Below are positions 1-13,047 of a DNA stretch of 64,000 bases, one piece after another. The first letter of the stretch is position 1; each line of letters begins with the position of its first letter. The position numbers and the translations under genes are program-made. Source of the stretch: Salipaludibacillus sp047795645 (GTDB taxonomy: Bacteria > Bacillota > Bacilli > Bacillales > Salisediminibacteriaceae); assembly GCF_047795645.1 (NCBI RefSeq), contig NZ_CP181045.1, forward strand, positions 3,782,001 through 3,846,000, written 5' to 3'. Below the pieces are notes generated by a model that was not told the origin of the DNA, ran no database searches, and saw only the letters and a program-made list of their open reading frames with translations.

Positions 1-690
1 TCAAAACAAGATTATATATATTTTCATTCGGTTGCTGTCAGTGTGTTTAGCTACTTACTTGGGAAAAGTACTGGTATAAATAACGGCGAGATTATTCAGC
101 TGGGTTTGTCAGCTTTACTATCTGATTGTGGAATGTCTAAACTTCCATTAAACGTATTTAACATAAAGGGCTCATTAACTGCTGAACAATTTGAGGAAGT
201 AAAAAAGCATCCTATTTTAGGTTATAGAATGATCGAAGATGTTCCGGGTTTTTCAAAAAGTGCATTGTTAGGTATCATCCAGCATCACGAAAGAGAGGAT
301 GGCAGTGGCTATCCTCTTCATGTTAAGGAGGATAAACTTCACCTCTATTCAAAAATCATTGCAATAGCTGATGTATTTCATGCGATGACATCAGAAAGAA
401 ATTATCGAATTAAGCAGTCACCTTATAAAGTAATAGAATCCCTGAAAATTGATGAGTTCGGAAAACTTGACCACAAACTGTTAAATCATTTTATCCAGCT
501 TATGTTAGACTTATCAATTGGCCGGAAGGTGAGATTAAATAACGGCATGATTGGTGAGGTAATTTATCATAATGTGCAATATCCGACTAGACCGATTGTC
601 AAAATCGATGGAGAAAACAATTTTAATTTAGAAAAAAATCCAGAAATATTTATAGAAGAAGAGTTGCCATTAGATTATGAAGAAGTTTGA
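1..690 (+). CDS. HD-GYP domain protein, 5'-truncated by window edge
   Basis: The reading frame is open from the first base, so the gene starts before the window; a GTG at 43 is internal. HD-GYP proteins are usually metal-dependent cyclic-di-GMP phosphodiesterases. The first metal-site His (in YFHSVAVSV, about bases 22-48) and the GYP-loop signature HHEREDGSGYP (about 280-315) are present, as is the downstream ADVFHAMTSERNYR helix. The HD dyad itself reads LLSDCGM rather than LLHDxG, so one metal ligand is replaced by Ser. After the domain there is a C-terminal segment of about 70 residues. The gene lies where B. subtilis has gyrA followed by an rRNA operon, so it is an insertion between those loci. 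Family assignment is firm; whether the protein is catalytic is uncertain. Confidence 0.85.
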   Translation, partial: SKQDYIYFHSVAVSVFSYLLGKSTGINNGEIIQLGLSALLSDCGMSKLPLNVFNIKGSLTAEQFEEVKKHPILGYRMIEDVPGFSKSALLGIIQHHEREDGSGYPLHVKEDKLHLYSKIIAIADVFHAMTSERNYRIKQSPYKVIESLKIDEFGKLDHKLLNHFIQLMLDLSIGRKVRLNNGMIGEVIYHNVQYPTRPIVKIDGENNFNLEKNPEIFIEEELPLDYEEV

Positions 691-900
691 TGTTATGCCT
701 AGATCAATTTTTAGCACAATTGATAATGGGAATATACTTGTCGCAGTTTCTCTGCATATAATTAGTGAATGAAAGAGAGTTATTGGAAATATTTATTCAG
801 AAATATTTTTCGTGATTTTGAAATAAGGAAAGAGATTCCTAGTGTTTACAAATGGATTCTCTTTTTTGATATGGAAATATATTGTCATGCCAATTAATTG
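691..900. other. Intergenic region upstream of rRNA promoters
   Basis: AT-rich spacer between the HD-GYP gene and the first rRNA promoter. No reading frame with a ribosome binding site and no clear hairpin terminator was recognised. Confidence 0.5.
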
Positions 901-930
901 TTGCGTTGGTTCTTTTATATATGGTATATT
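901..930 (+). promoter_or_regulatory. Candidate rRNA promoter P1 (SigA)
   Basis: TTGCGT at 901-906 and TATATT at 925-930 with an 18-bp spacer. It is the weaker of two tandem promoters in front of the first 16S gene; tandem P1/P2 promoters are usual for Bacillus rRNA operons. Confidence 0.5.
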
Positions 931-1000
931 GTAAAACGTTGCTGAAAAAAGATTAATTCTTTACTTAGCAAAATCAATTTACCAAATATTAAAATAGTTG

Positions 1001-1029
1001 TTGACGGCGAAGTGATCATTTGATATGAT
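1001..1029 (+). promoter_or_regulatory. rRNA promoter P2 (SigA)
   Basis: TTGACG at 1001-1006 and TATGAT at 1024-1029 with an ideal 17-bp spacer, about 175 bp before the mature 16S end and just upstream of the antitermination box. Confidence 0.8.
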
Positions 1030-1063
1030 ATATAAGTCGCAACAAACAGATTGTGACATTTTC

Positions 1064-1078
1064 TGACCTTTGAAAACT
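1064..1078 (+). promoter_or_regulatory. boxA-like antitermination element in rRNA leader
   Basis: TGACCTTTGAAAACT lies in the transcribed leader. The same 15 bases recur in the 16S-23S spacer (2910-2924) and at the equivalent places of the second operon (23242-23256 and 25089-25103). This matches the boxA element used by the Nus antitermination complex. The leader after it carries a hairpin (GGGATAT...ATATCCC) and an inverted repeat around 1165-1190 probably used in 16S processing. Confidence 0.75.
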
Positions 1079-1204
1079 AAACAAAAAGCCAAGCGAAGTG
1101 GGATATATTAAAATATCCCGTCAAAGTAACACCAAGCAAGAAACGCCAGACGAAAGTTTGGTTTTGATGTCATGGACATCAAACTTGATGAAAAGTCATC
1201 ATAC

Positions 1205-2775
<1,571 letters not shown>

Positions 2776-3054
2776 AGGAGCTCTAAGCTCAACTTATTGA
2801 ATCGAACTTCGCTTTGGCCTTTTTGTTTAGTTTTGAGAGGTTATACTCTCAAGACTTCTTTTCTTCTAATGGAAGAAAGAAGAGAATGACTAGCACATGA
2901 TTGCCGTGCTTTGACCTTTGAAAACTGGATAACGATAAATGAATGAATCACCGGTTTGACACAGAAATGAATCTTCGGATTCATGGAAGAGTGAACCGAG
3001 TGTCTTAGAATGTAAAGCCAAGAAAGACCGAGCAACACGTCCATTGATTAAAAT
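2776..3054 (+). other. 16S-23S internal transcribed spacer without tRNA genes
   Basis: About 280 nt with a boxA-like element at 2910-2924 and inverted segments near 2830-2890 and 2945-3010 that could form RNase III processing stems. I looked for tRNA-Ile and tRNA-Ala signatures, which many Bacillus operons at this locus carry, and found none. Confidence 0.8.
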
Positions 3055-6010
<2,956 letters not shown>

Positions 6011-6091
6011 ATGCTTTGATTCGAAGACGATTCATTCATATACCATCGTTATCCAGTTTTGAGAGGTCAATATGACCGATCAATTTCATAT

Positions 6092-6208
<117 letters not shown>

Positions 6209-6216
6209 CAAAGAAG

Positions 6217-6250
6217 AAAGACATTCTCATATTTGAGGGTGTCTTTTTTG
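6217..6250 (+). terminator. rRNA operon terminator
   Basis: AAAGACATTCTCA / TGAGGGTGTCTTTTTT forms a hairpin followed by a T run, directly after 5S. An identical element follows the second 5S. Confidence 0.85.
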
Positions 6251-6357
6251 TGTTTAAAATGGTGGGAACTGAAGTTAGCAGGACAAGGAAAACGAAGAGG
6301 GCACGAGGAGGAAACAAGCGAGAAATACGTGAAATGCCCTTCTTTAGCAGAATGACT

Positions 6358-6975
6358 CGCTAATGGGGAGAAGATGTCATGACTTGTGACCGATCTATTC
6401 CAGAAAGACACACCAAGGGGCACAAGACGCCACTACTTGTGACCTTTGCATTCCAGAATAGCTAGCTAAGGGTGACAAGATACTATCACTTGTGCCCTTA
6501 CTTTTTCAAAATAGCACGTTTAAGGTAACAAAACGCGACAGCTTGTAACCAATGCATTTCAGAAAAGCTAGCTAAGGGTGACAAGATACTATCACTTGTG
6601 CCCTTACTTTTTCAAAATAGCACGTTTAAGGTAACAAAACGCGACAGTTTGTAACCAATGCATTCCAGAATAGCTAGCTAAGGGTGACAAGATACTATCA
6701 CTTGTGCCCTTACTTTTTCAAAATAGCACGTTTAAGGTAACAAAACGCGACAGCTTGTAACCAATGCATTTCAGAAAAGCTAGCTAAGGGTGACAAGATA
6801 CTATCACTTGTACCCTTACTTTTTCAAAATAGCACGTTTAAGGTAACGAGATGCCACAGCTTGTGACCTTACCATTCTAGAAAAGCTAGCTAAGGGTAAT
6901 AAGACGACAATACTTGTGTCCCCTTACCTTTAAAAGACTGCTCGTTGAGAGTCACAAGATGTAAATAAGTCGTGG
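6358..6975. repeat. Tandem array of 53-bp imperfect palindromes (106-bp higher-order period)
   Basis: The motif GCTAGCTAAG recurs at 6461, 6567, 6673, 6779 and 6885, an exact 106-bp period. Each period holds two related 53-bp half-units. Type A has AAGGGTGACAAG and CTTGTGCCCTT arms around a short loop; type B has AAGGTAACAA and TTGTAACC arms. Both end in a TT-CA-AAA tract. Regular half-units run from 6461 to about 6939; more diverged half-units lie at 6358-6407, 6408-6460 and 6940-6975. Copies in the middle are nearly identical, which suggests recent tandem amplification. No coding frame or unique spacer is present. Similar diverged units follow the second rRNA operon (28537-28637). Function unknown. 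Confidence 0.9.
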
Positions 6976-7037
6976 AAAAATATCGATAACCGAATATATG
7001 TATGTCTTGAGGGAAATGAAGAATTGGTACAGTTACA

Positions 7038-7076
7038 ATAAAAACACCCTATTCAAATATTTAAGGAATAGGGTAT
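7038..7076 (-). terminator. Terminator of the yteA-like gene
   Basis: ATACCCTATTC and GAATAGGGTG form a 9-10 bp stem; read on the minus strand it is followed by GTTTTATTG. It lies directly after the stop codon at 7083. Confidence 0.75.
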
Positions 7077-7082
7077 CTGTAA

Positions 7083-7808
7083 TTATTCTTCTTCATTATT
7101 TTCATCTAATACGGATGTTACATTATTTTCATCTAAATATTTTTCATATTTTTTGTGATCGACACTTACTCCTGAATAATTCCCTTCAATATCAGCTGTG
7201 AGAACGCCCTCTACTTCTTCAACTATTCCTACTGGTTCCTCTGATTCGACAACCATGTTATTATAATCTTTATTCTCATTATTACTGAAGTCAGAAGGTG
7301 TTTCTGACGTTCCATATACGCTCACAGCTTGCCATGAATCCTCAGCATCAAAGAATGTTTCATTACGTTTACTTTCATCGTAATCGAATTTTCCGAATGG
7401 TGGCGAGAGGACGTCTTCTTCTACTGGTCGATTGTTGGTGATTTTGTTTTGCTCTGTATGTTCCATACAGCGTCGAGCAGTAGGAACTGCCTCTAACCGC
7501 TCATAAGGGATCTGTTCACTACAAATTTCACATTTACCGTATTTCCCAATGTCTATTTCCTTTAATGATTTGTCGATTTCTTGTAAAAGGTGTTCACTGT
7601 GCTCGTTTAAAGCAATGTCTTTTTCTCTTTCAAATAATTCTGTTCCTAAATCTCCAGGGTGATTATCATTATTTGATAATTCACTGACCGAGTTTTTAGG
7701 AAATTCAAGTTCTCTTCCATAATGTTGTGGGTCTAAGCGTGTTTGTAAATCATTTTTTGTTTGTATCAAATTTGATTTTATTGCTTGTAGTTGTTGATTC
7801 GTTAACAA
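7083..7808 (-). CDS. yteA: TraR/DksA-type zinc-finger protein, YteA-like
   Basis: 241 aa with a TTG start preceded by GGGGAGG. The N-terminal half is a helical hairpin typical of DksA-like proteins (about residues 1-90, with LGTELFEREKDIAL), followed by a zinc finger C-x2-C-x17-C-x2-H (CEIC then RRCMEH, about residues 96-120), so the last position is His instead of the usual Cys. The C-terminal half is acidic and low complexity apart from a conserved DAEDSWQAVSVYGTSETPSD segment. Length and arrangement match the YteA family of Bacillus (about 240 aa), where the role is poorly known; DksA relatives bind RNA polymerase. Monocistronic, with its own terminator. The family call is firm, the symbol is by similarity. 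Confidence 0.82.
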   Translation of the reverse strand: MLTNQQLQAIKSNLIQTKNDLQTRLDPQHYGRELEFPKNSVSELSNNDNHPGDLGTELFEREKDIALNEHSEHLLQEIDKSLKEIDIGKYGKCEICSEQIPYERLEAVPTARRCMEHTEQNKITNNRPVEEDVLSPPFGKFDYDESKRNETFFDAEDSWQAVSVYGTSETPSDFSNNENKDYNNMVVESEEPVGIVEEVEGVLTADIEGNYSGVSVDHKKYEKYLDENNVTSVLDENNEEE

Positions 7809-8038
7809 TGTTGCACCTCCCCATTTTATAAAGTTGTTTTCAGTAGTAGTTTGCCTTCATCTTGAAGGAATTCACTGCAAATATTTTGGAAAGTGCTAAA
7901 CCGATCTTTAGCAAGATATGACCTTCCAATAATTATCAAATAATTTATATCCAGAAAAGTGTTGCTAGTAAAAAGAGGACAAGCCGATTACTACTCCACT
8001 GTCACGAATTTAGATATAATCAAAACAACTATTAAATG

Positions 8039-8239
8039 CTAATTCTTAAAAGAATTATTTTCATTATGTTGATGAAATTGACCTTTAGATACATCGACAC
8101 TTACGTCCTTTAATTCTGTATTTTTATCGAATAAGTCTGCTTGAACATGTTGTCCACCCGAAGAAAATGTGACCTCTTCATTTTTGGGTGAGTACGTTAT
8201 CGTTGGTTTTTTTCTTGCAAATGTTTTATGCGTGCTCAT
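8039..8239 (-). CDS. Small hypothetical protein, 66 aa
   Basis: I do not recognise it. The ATG start is preceded by GTGGGGAGTT, a plausible ribosome binding site eight bases upstream. The N-terminus is basic (STHKTFARKKP) and the rest is polar and acidic with short beta-like stretches (EEVTFSSGGQHVQADLF); there is no membrane segment, signal peptide or cysteine. The size and polar composition would suit a small sporulation or stress protein, but this is a guess. It is separated from both neighbours by more than 200 bp, so it is probably monocistronic. Could be a chance frame. Confidence 0.45.
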   Translation of the reverse strand: MSTHKTFARKKPTITYSPKNEEVTFSSGGQHVQADLFDKNTELKDVSVDVSKGQFHQHNENNSFKN

Positions 8240-8715
8240 ATTAAATAACTCCCCACTTTTTATTATTTATTGTTTTGCATTAACGAGTATTCATTTGTGT
8301 TAGAAAATTTAGTAGATCATCGGTTAATTTCTTTTAATGAAACCTTAATAAATCACCTAAAAGTAGTAATTACCAAATAAAAAAACGATCATACAAGCCA
8401 AGTTTACCCTTTATAAAGGAATGTATTGAAAAATACATTCGCGAATAAATAAAAGAACACTTCGACAGTGCATTGTTTTACGAGTATAATGAAATTAACT
8501 ATACTTTTATTTTAGATCTAAACAAAATTGCTTTTTTGTGGGAAATGTTGAATGTTGGTTAAGTCGAAGCTATCATTGAGCGTTATAAATGTATATATCT
8601 TGCCCAGCAATTTTACAATATAAGAATTCGTTAAAAGCAAAAGGAAACTATATTGACAACTTGCATTTTACTTATTTTAAATGTTAACTAAATGCTATAT
8701 AAAATAAGCGCTAAG
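8240..8715. other. Gene-poor intergenic region
   Basis: 476 bp of AT-rich sequence between two minus-strand genes. No frame with a ribosome binding site was found. A short open stretch near 8470-8560 on the plus strand (reading ALFYEYNEINYTFILDLNK) could be an old gene remnant, but it lacks a start context. A TTGACA occurs at about 8653 without a convincing -10. Confidence 0.4.
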
Positions 8716-9660
8716 TTAGTTTTCACCGAGAAAAAATGAATGTAATAGCCATGGACATTTTAATTGTGACGTATGCAAGTAATTAGTGATAATAGGTAAG
8801 TCGTCTGCTGAAAAAGAATAGATAAGCTCCCCCCACCACTCTGCTTCATAACGGCAAATCATGCTAAGTTGATACAATAAAGCGTAATGTATGAGAAGTT
8901 CTGGAAGGTTAATGATTAACGACCGCTCAACTGGAGCGTATAAGTGTTGGTCAATGCCATGTCTGAACAAAAGCGAATCATTTCGATTAGGTGGTTTAAA
9001 TGATAATTGAATTTCTTCGTCAATCTGTTGTGATGATAGTTCGTTGTGAACGTCGGAAGAAAGCTGCCTAATCCAACTTTGAATTGGATCGTTCCATTGT
9101 TTTAACTTAATCATTAATATAGTAAAATGATCGTCATTGATTCGATTTAATCGGACTAACCCGGTTTCACCGACTAACGTTTTTAATATAGGTTGCATTT
9201 CTGGTAAGTTAAATAGCAGTTTGCGCATCGTAAGTTTTTCACCCGTTAATTGTTTCACATGAAACAGAACTTCTGACAAATAGGGAAAGAATCCATCTTT
9301 TTGAATACGAACATCGTCTGAAAGAAACTGGTATCCTTGTTTCTTACGCTTTCGCGTGGACAAGCCGTGAGCAAGAACTTGTGTAGTCGAAGGATAATCA
9401 GTGTCAATAGTTAAAAGAGCAGCCTTAAGCCAGTGACTTAATCCGTAAAAAAGTAACATCGGTTTAATAGCAATCGGGGCCTGCTTTCCTTGTTGAAAAT
9501 AATGGTTTCCAATTTGAATATAATAGACAAATGAATAACTATTTTGAAATGCTTTTTCAGAAGGGTTTCCAATCGAAAAATATTGATATTTTTGTTTTAA
9601 ATACTTTTTTACGTGTGGTGTTGATTGAAATATGGTTGTAAATGATGGCTCTTGCTCCAC
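8716..9660 (-). CDS. yaaC: YaaC family protein
   Basis: 314 aa, ATG start with AAAGGACGTG upstream. The gene has the same place and orientation as yaaC in B. subtilis, divergent from guaB, and the same length (about 315 aa). The protein is helix-rich and soluble by inspection, with conserved-looking segments such as LLFYGLSHWLKAALL (about residues 88-102) and a C-terminal SMICRYEAEWWGELI. No catalytic motif is visible. The biochemical function of the family is unknown, so no role is proposed. Confidence 0.88.
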   Translation of the reverse strand: MEQEPSFTTIFQSTPHVKKYLKQKYQYFSIGNPSEKAFQNSYSFVYYIQIGNHYFQQGKQAPIAIKPMLLFYGLSHWLKAALLTIDTDYPSTTQVLAHGLSTRKRKKQGYQFLSDDVRIQKDGFFPYLSEVLFHVKQLTGEKLTMRKLLFNLPEMQPILKTLVGETGLVRLNRINDDHFTILMIKLKQWNDPIQSWIRQLSSDVHNELSSQQIDEEIQLSFKPPNRNDSLLFRHGIDQHLYAPVERSLIINLPELLIHYALLYQLSMICRYEAEWWGELIYSFSADDLPIITNYLHTSQLKCPWLLHSFFLGEN

Positions 9661-9766
9661 AATACACGTCCTTTCTGTCTATTTTTATGTGAGTATTTTA
9701 GGATGGGTATTTCCATATAAATATACACTTACCAATAGACTGAATTATTAAACTAATTTTCTAACC

Positions 9767-9795
9767 TTGACAGTAGTTTGTCCTATTGTTAATCT
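9767..9795 (+). promoter_or_regulatory. guaB promoter (SigA)
   Basis: TTGACA at 9767-9772, 17-bp spacer, TAATCT at 9790-9795, about 43 bp before the guaB start. A perfect -35 with a good -10 fits a highly expressed biosynthetic gene. I saw no purine riboswitch in the short leader. Confidence 0.75.
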
Positions 9796-9837
9796 ACTAA
9801 TAATATTTTTTCGTAAATGTGAAAGGGGAATGGGTAC

Positions 9838-11295
9838 ATGTGGGAAAATAAGTTCCAAAAAGAAGGTTTAACATTTGATGATGTATTGTTGTCTCCTGCG
9901 ATGTCAGATGTTCTGCCGCGGGACGTTTCAGTAAAAACAAAATTGTCCGATACGCTTCATTTGAACATTCCAATTATTAGTTCTGGGATGGATACGGTAA
10001 CAGAAGCGAGCATGGCGGTTGCAATTGCCCGTGAAGGCGGACTAGGTATTATTCATAAGAACATGTCCATTGAAGCGCAAGCAGAGAACATTGACCGCGT
10101 GAAACGGTCTGAAAGTGGTGTCATTACGAACCCCTTCCATTTGACAGAAGATCACCAAGTGTTTGATGCAGAACACTTAATGAGTAAATATCGAATTTCT
10201 GGTGTGCCGATTGCCGATGAAAATAATAAACTTGTTGGTATTATTACAAATCGCGACCTTCGTTTTATTGAAGACTATTCGATTCCAATTAAAGATGTGA
10301 TGACTAGCAAAGGTCTTGTGACAGCGCCAGTTGGAACGACATTGAAACAAGCGCAAAAGACGCTACAGAAACATCGCATTGAAAAATTACCATTAGTTGA
10401 TGATGATGGGAAATTAAAAGGACTCATTACAATTAAAGATATTGAAAAAGCAATTGAGTTTCCAAATTCAGCCAAAGATTCATCAGGGCGTCTCCTCGTA
10501 GGAGCAGCTGTTGGTGTTGGCGCAGATTCAGATGCCAGAACGAAAGCTCTTGTTGATGCAGAAGTTGATGTACTTGTTATTGATACTGCACACGGTCATT
10601 CACGAGGTGTCATTGAAAAAGTTCGTCAAATACGAGAGCTGTACCCTGATTTGAATATTGTTGCTGGAAACGTAGCGACTGCAGAAGCAACAAAAGATTT
10701 AATAGAAGCAGGGGCAAACATTATTAAAGTTGGGATTGGTCCTGGATCAATTTGTACTACTCGGATAGTGGCAGGAATTGGCGTTCCGCAAGTTACTGCA
10801 ATATATGACTGTGCGACGGAGGCAAGGAAACATGGCATTCCAATCATTGCTGACGGTGGTATAAAATATTCTGGTGAAATCACAAAAGCATTAGCTGCTG
10901 GTGGACATGCTGTCATGCTTGGAAGTATTCTCGCTGGTGTGACAGAAAGTCCTGGAGATCGTGAAATTTTCCAAGGGCGCCAATTTAAAGTGTATCGAGG
11001 GATGGGTTCTATCGGGGCAATGGAAAAAGGAAGTAAGGACCGTTATTTCCAAGAAAATGAGCAAAAACTAGTTCCTGAAGGAATTGAGGGGCGCATACCT
11101 TACAAAGGACCGTTGCAAGATACAATTCATCAATTGATCGGTGGTTTACGCGCTGGTATGGGTTATTGTGGTACAGCGAATGTCACGTCATTACAAAATG
11201 ATGCTGAGTTTATACGAATTACCGGAGCTGGCTTGAGGGAAAGCCACCCTCATGATGTACAAATTACGAAAGAATCACCGAATTACTCAATATAA
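9838..11295 (+). CDS. guaB: IMP dehydrogenase
   Basis: 485 aa, ATG with GAAAGGGGAATG upstream. It oxidises IMP to XMP with NAD+, the committed step of GMP synthesis. The TIM-barrel N-terminus (LTFDDVLLSPAMSDVLPRDV) is followed by two CBS domains at about residues 95-210. The catalytic loop GPGSICTTR places the active-site Cys at residue 306. The flap region GMGSIGAMEKGSKDRY and the C-terminal loop with GLRAGMGYCG are intact. Monocistronic: own promoter upstream and strong terminator downstream. Confidence 0.98.
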   Translation: MWENKFQKEGLTFDDVLLSPAMSDVLPRDVSVKTKLSDTLHLNIPIISSGMDTVTEASMAVAIAREGGLGIIHKNMSIEAQAENIDRVKRSESGVITNPFHLTEDHQVFDAEHLMSKYRISGVPIADENNKLVGIITNRDLRFIEDYSIPIKDVMTSKGLVTAPVGTTLKQAQKTLQKHRIEKLPLVDDDGKLKGLITIKDIEKAIEFPNSAKDSSGRLLVGAAVGVGADSDARTKALVDAEVDVLVIDTAHGHSRGVIEKVRQIRELYPDLNIVAGNVATAEATKDLIEAGANIIKVGIGPGSICTTRIVAGIGVPQVTAIYDCATEARKHGIPIIADGGIKYSGEITKALAAGGHAVMLGSILAGVTESPGDREIFQGRQFKVYRGMGSIGAMEKGSKDRYFQENEQKLVPEGIEGRIPYKGPLQDTIHQLIGGLRAGMGYCGTANVTSLQNDAEFIRITGAGLRESHPHDVQITKESPNYSI

Positions 11296-11330
11296 ATGCC
11301 GTATCTGAACTTATGGTAGAAAATACTACT

Positions 11331-11362
11331 ATAGATAGGGGACTCCCCTATCTATTTTTTTT
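11331..11362 (+). terminator. guaB terminator
   Basis: ATAGATAGGGG-ACT-CCCCTATCTAT stem followed by eight or more T. Strong intrinsic terminator. Confidence 0.92.
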
Positions 11363-11483
11363 GGATAAGTTGTGGTAAAATGACGTTTGTTCCTTGCTGA
11401 GATAAGGGCGTGGTGAATAAAAAAGAAATCACAGGTTACGTGTTTATATAGATAAGAAAGATGGATGGGGAGAGGTGGATTTC

Positions 11484-12878
11484 ATGAAAAAAGTTAGTGT
11501 TTGGATGCTCATATTAATGGTGTTCTTTTCCGGTGTTTTTACTTTTACTGGAACGGCGTCAGCATCTTATGAACCAAATGTAGATACCGTTATTTTGGTC
11601 GATGCAGAGAGTGGAAGAATTTTATACGAACAAAATGCAGAAGTACCTTTGCCACCTGCAAGTATGACGAAAATGATGAGTGAATATCTTATTTTAGAAG
11701 CAATAAATGATGGAGATATCTCATGGGACACGATTGTTCCTGTTAGTGAATATTTGGCAGGTTTATCTCATAGACCAGGACTGTCAAACGTACCAATGAG
11801 AATTAATGCAGATTATACGGTGGAAGAACTGTATGATTCAGTGGCAATTTATTCGAATAATTCAGGAACGATGGCTTTAGCTGAATTAATTTCGGGTTCT
11901 GAAGGCGCATTTGTTGAAAAAATGAATGAAAGAGGTACCGAATTAGGCATGGGGACAACGCTTCGTGAAGCTGGCGAAGGTAGTTTAGCAGAAATTGCTG
12001 AAGAACAATTAGGAGACTTTCAATTTGTAAATTCAACGGGCTTACCGAATCGACTTTTGGAAGATGGCAATCATCCAGAAGGAACAGGGCAGAATGAAGA
12101 CAATTACATGTCAGCATATGCTACGGCTGTTCTCGCTTTTCATCTAGTTAATGACTATCCTGAGGTTCTTGAATCGGCAAGTATTGCTGAGAAAGTTTTC
12201 AGAGAAGGTACCGATGATGCAATAACGATGCAAAATTGGAATTGGATGATCGAAGGAACCCAATTACCTGATTTAGATAATGAAGATGTAGATGGACTAA
12301 AGACAGGGCATACGAATGCAGCAGGCTATACGTTTACTGGAACCGCTGAAAGAGATGGACAACGATTAGTGAGTGTTGTCATGGGAGCGGATTCTGAAGT
12401 AGAACGTTTTAATGAAACAGCCCGACTGATGGATTGGGGATTTGAAAACTTTTCTGTGCAAGAACTTTTTCCAGCTGATATGACGCTGGATGATTATGAA
12501 ACACTCCCTGTTAAAAAAGGGAAAGAAGAGGAAGTCACGATTGCTTCTACAGAAGCTATTTCCATGGTTATTCATGAGGATGATATAGACTCATATTCCT
12601 ATTCTGTTCAATTAGATGAAGCTCAACTGAGTGAAAATGGTGAGTTAGAAGCCCCGATTGAGCCTGGAATGGTTGTCGGTCAACTTGTGATTGATTATGA
12701 TGGAGACAACGAGATATCATATTTACCTGGACAAGACGATCGAGTTACTTCTATAGATATCGTTACGACAGGTGAAGTAGAGAGAGCGGGTTGGTTTTCA
12801 TTAACGATGAAAGGAATTGGTGACTTCTTCTCTGGCATTTGGACGAGTGTTGCTGAGACAGTTCGTGGTTGGTTTTAA
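11484..12878 (+). CDS. dacA: D-alanyl-D-alanine carboxypeptidase (PBP5-type)
   Basis: 464 aa from the ATG at 11484; a GTG nine bases earlier overlaps the ribosome binding site GGGGAGAGG and is rejected. The enzyme removes the terminal D-Ala from peptidoglycan pentapeptides. A signal peptide spans about residues 1-26 (cleavage near TASA). Penicillin-binding motifs are SMTK (S60-K63), SNN (124-126) and KTG (273-275). The C-terminal beta domain ends in an amphipathic helix (SLTMKGIGDFFSGIW...) that would anchor the protein to the outer face of the membrane. Same place as dacA in B. subtilis, between guaB and pdxS. Confidence 0.96.
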   Translation: MKKVSVWMLILMVFFSGVFTFTGTASASYEPNVDTVILVDAESGRILYEQNAEVPLPPASMTKMMSEYLILEAINDGDISWDTIVPVSEYLAGLSHRPGLSNVPMRINADYTVEELYDSVAIYSNNSGTMALAELISGSEGAFVEKMNERGTELGMGTTLREAGEGSLAEIAEEQLGDFQFVNSTGLPNRLLEDGNHPEGTGQNEDNYMSAYATAVLAFHLVNDYPEVLESASIAEKVFREGTDDAITMQNWNWMIEGTQLPDLDNEDVDGLKTGHTNAAGYTFTGTAERDGQRLVSVVMGADSEVERFNETARLMDWGFENFSVQELFPADMTLDDYETLPVKKGKEEEVTIASTEAISMVIHEDDIDSYSYSVQLDEAQLSENGELEAPIEPGMVVGQLVIDYDGDNEISYLPGQDDRVTSIDIVTTGEVERAGWFSLTMKGIGDFFSGIWTSVAETVRGWF

Positions 12879-13047
12879 GGATTAGATAAGTAAAAATACA
12901 TCTTTTAAAACTATTTCTGAATTTAATGGATAAATTCCTACCAATCGAATAGGTTTTTTCGTTATAATGGATTGTATGAATGCTTTGGTATGAAAAACAT
13001 CTTTATCTACCAAAATAAAGCGTAATAAATAAAGGGGGATCATCATC

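Noticed and set aside
2776..3054. tRNA genes in the rRNA spacers
   Set aside because: No acceptor stem, TTCGA loop or CCA-like ends were found in either spacer.
6358..6975. CRISPR array
   Set aside because: The repeats alternate with related palindromes of fixed sequence rather than unique spacers, and no cas genes are present.
12930..12968. pdxS promoter with TATAAT at 12963
   Set aside because: No acceptable -35 at 16-18 bp; only mentioned in the pdxS entry.
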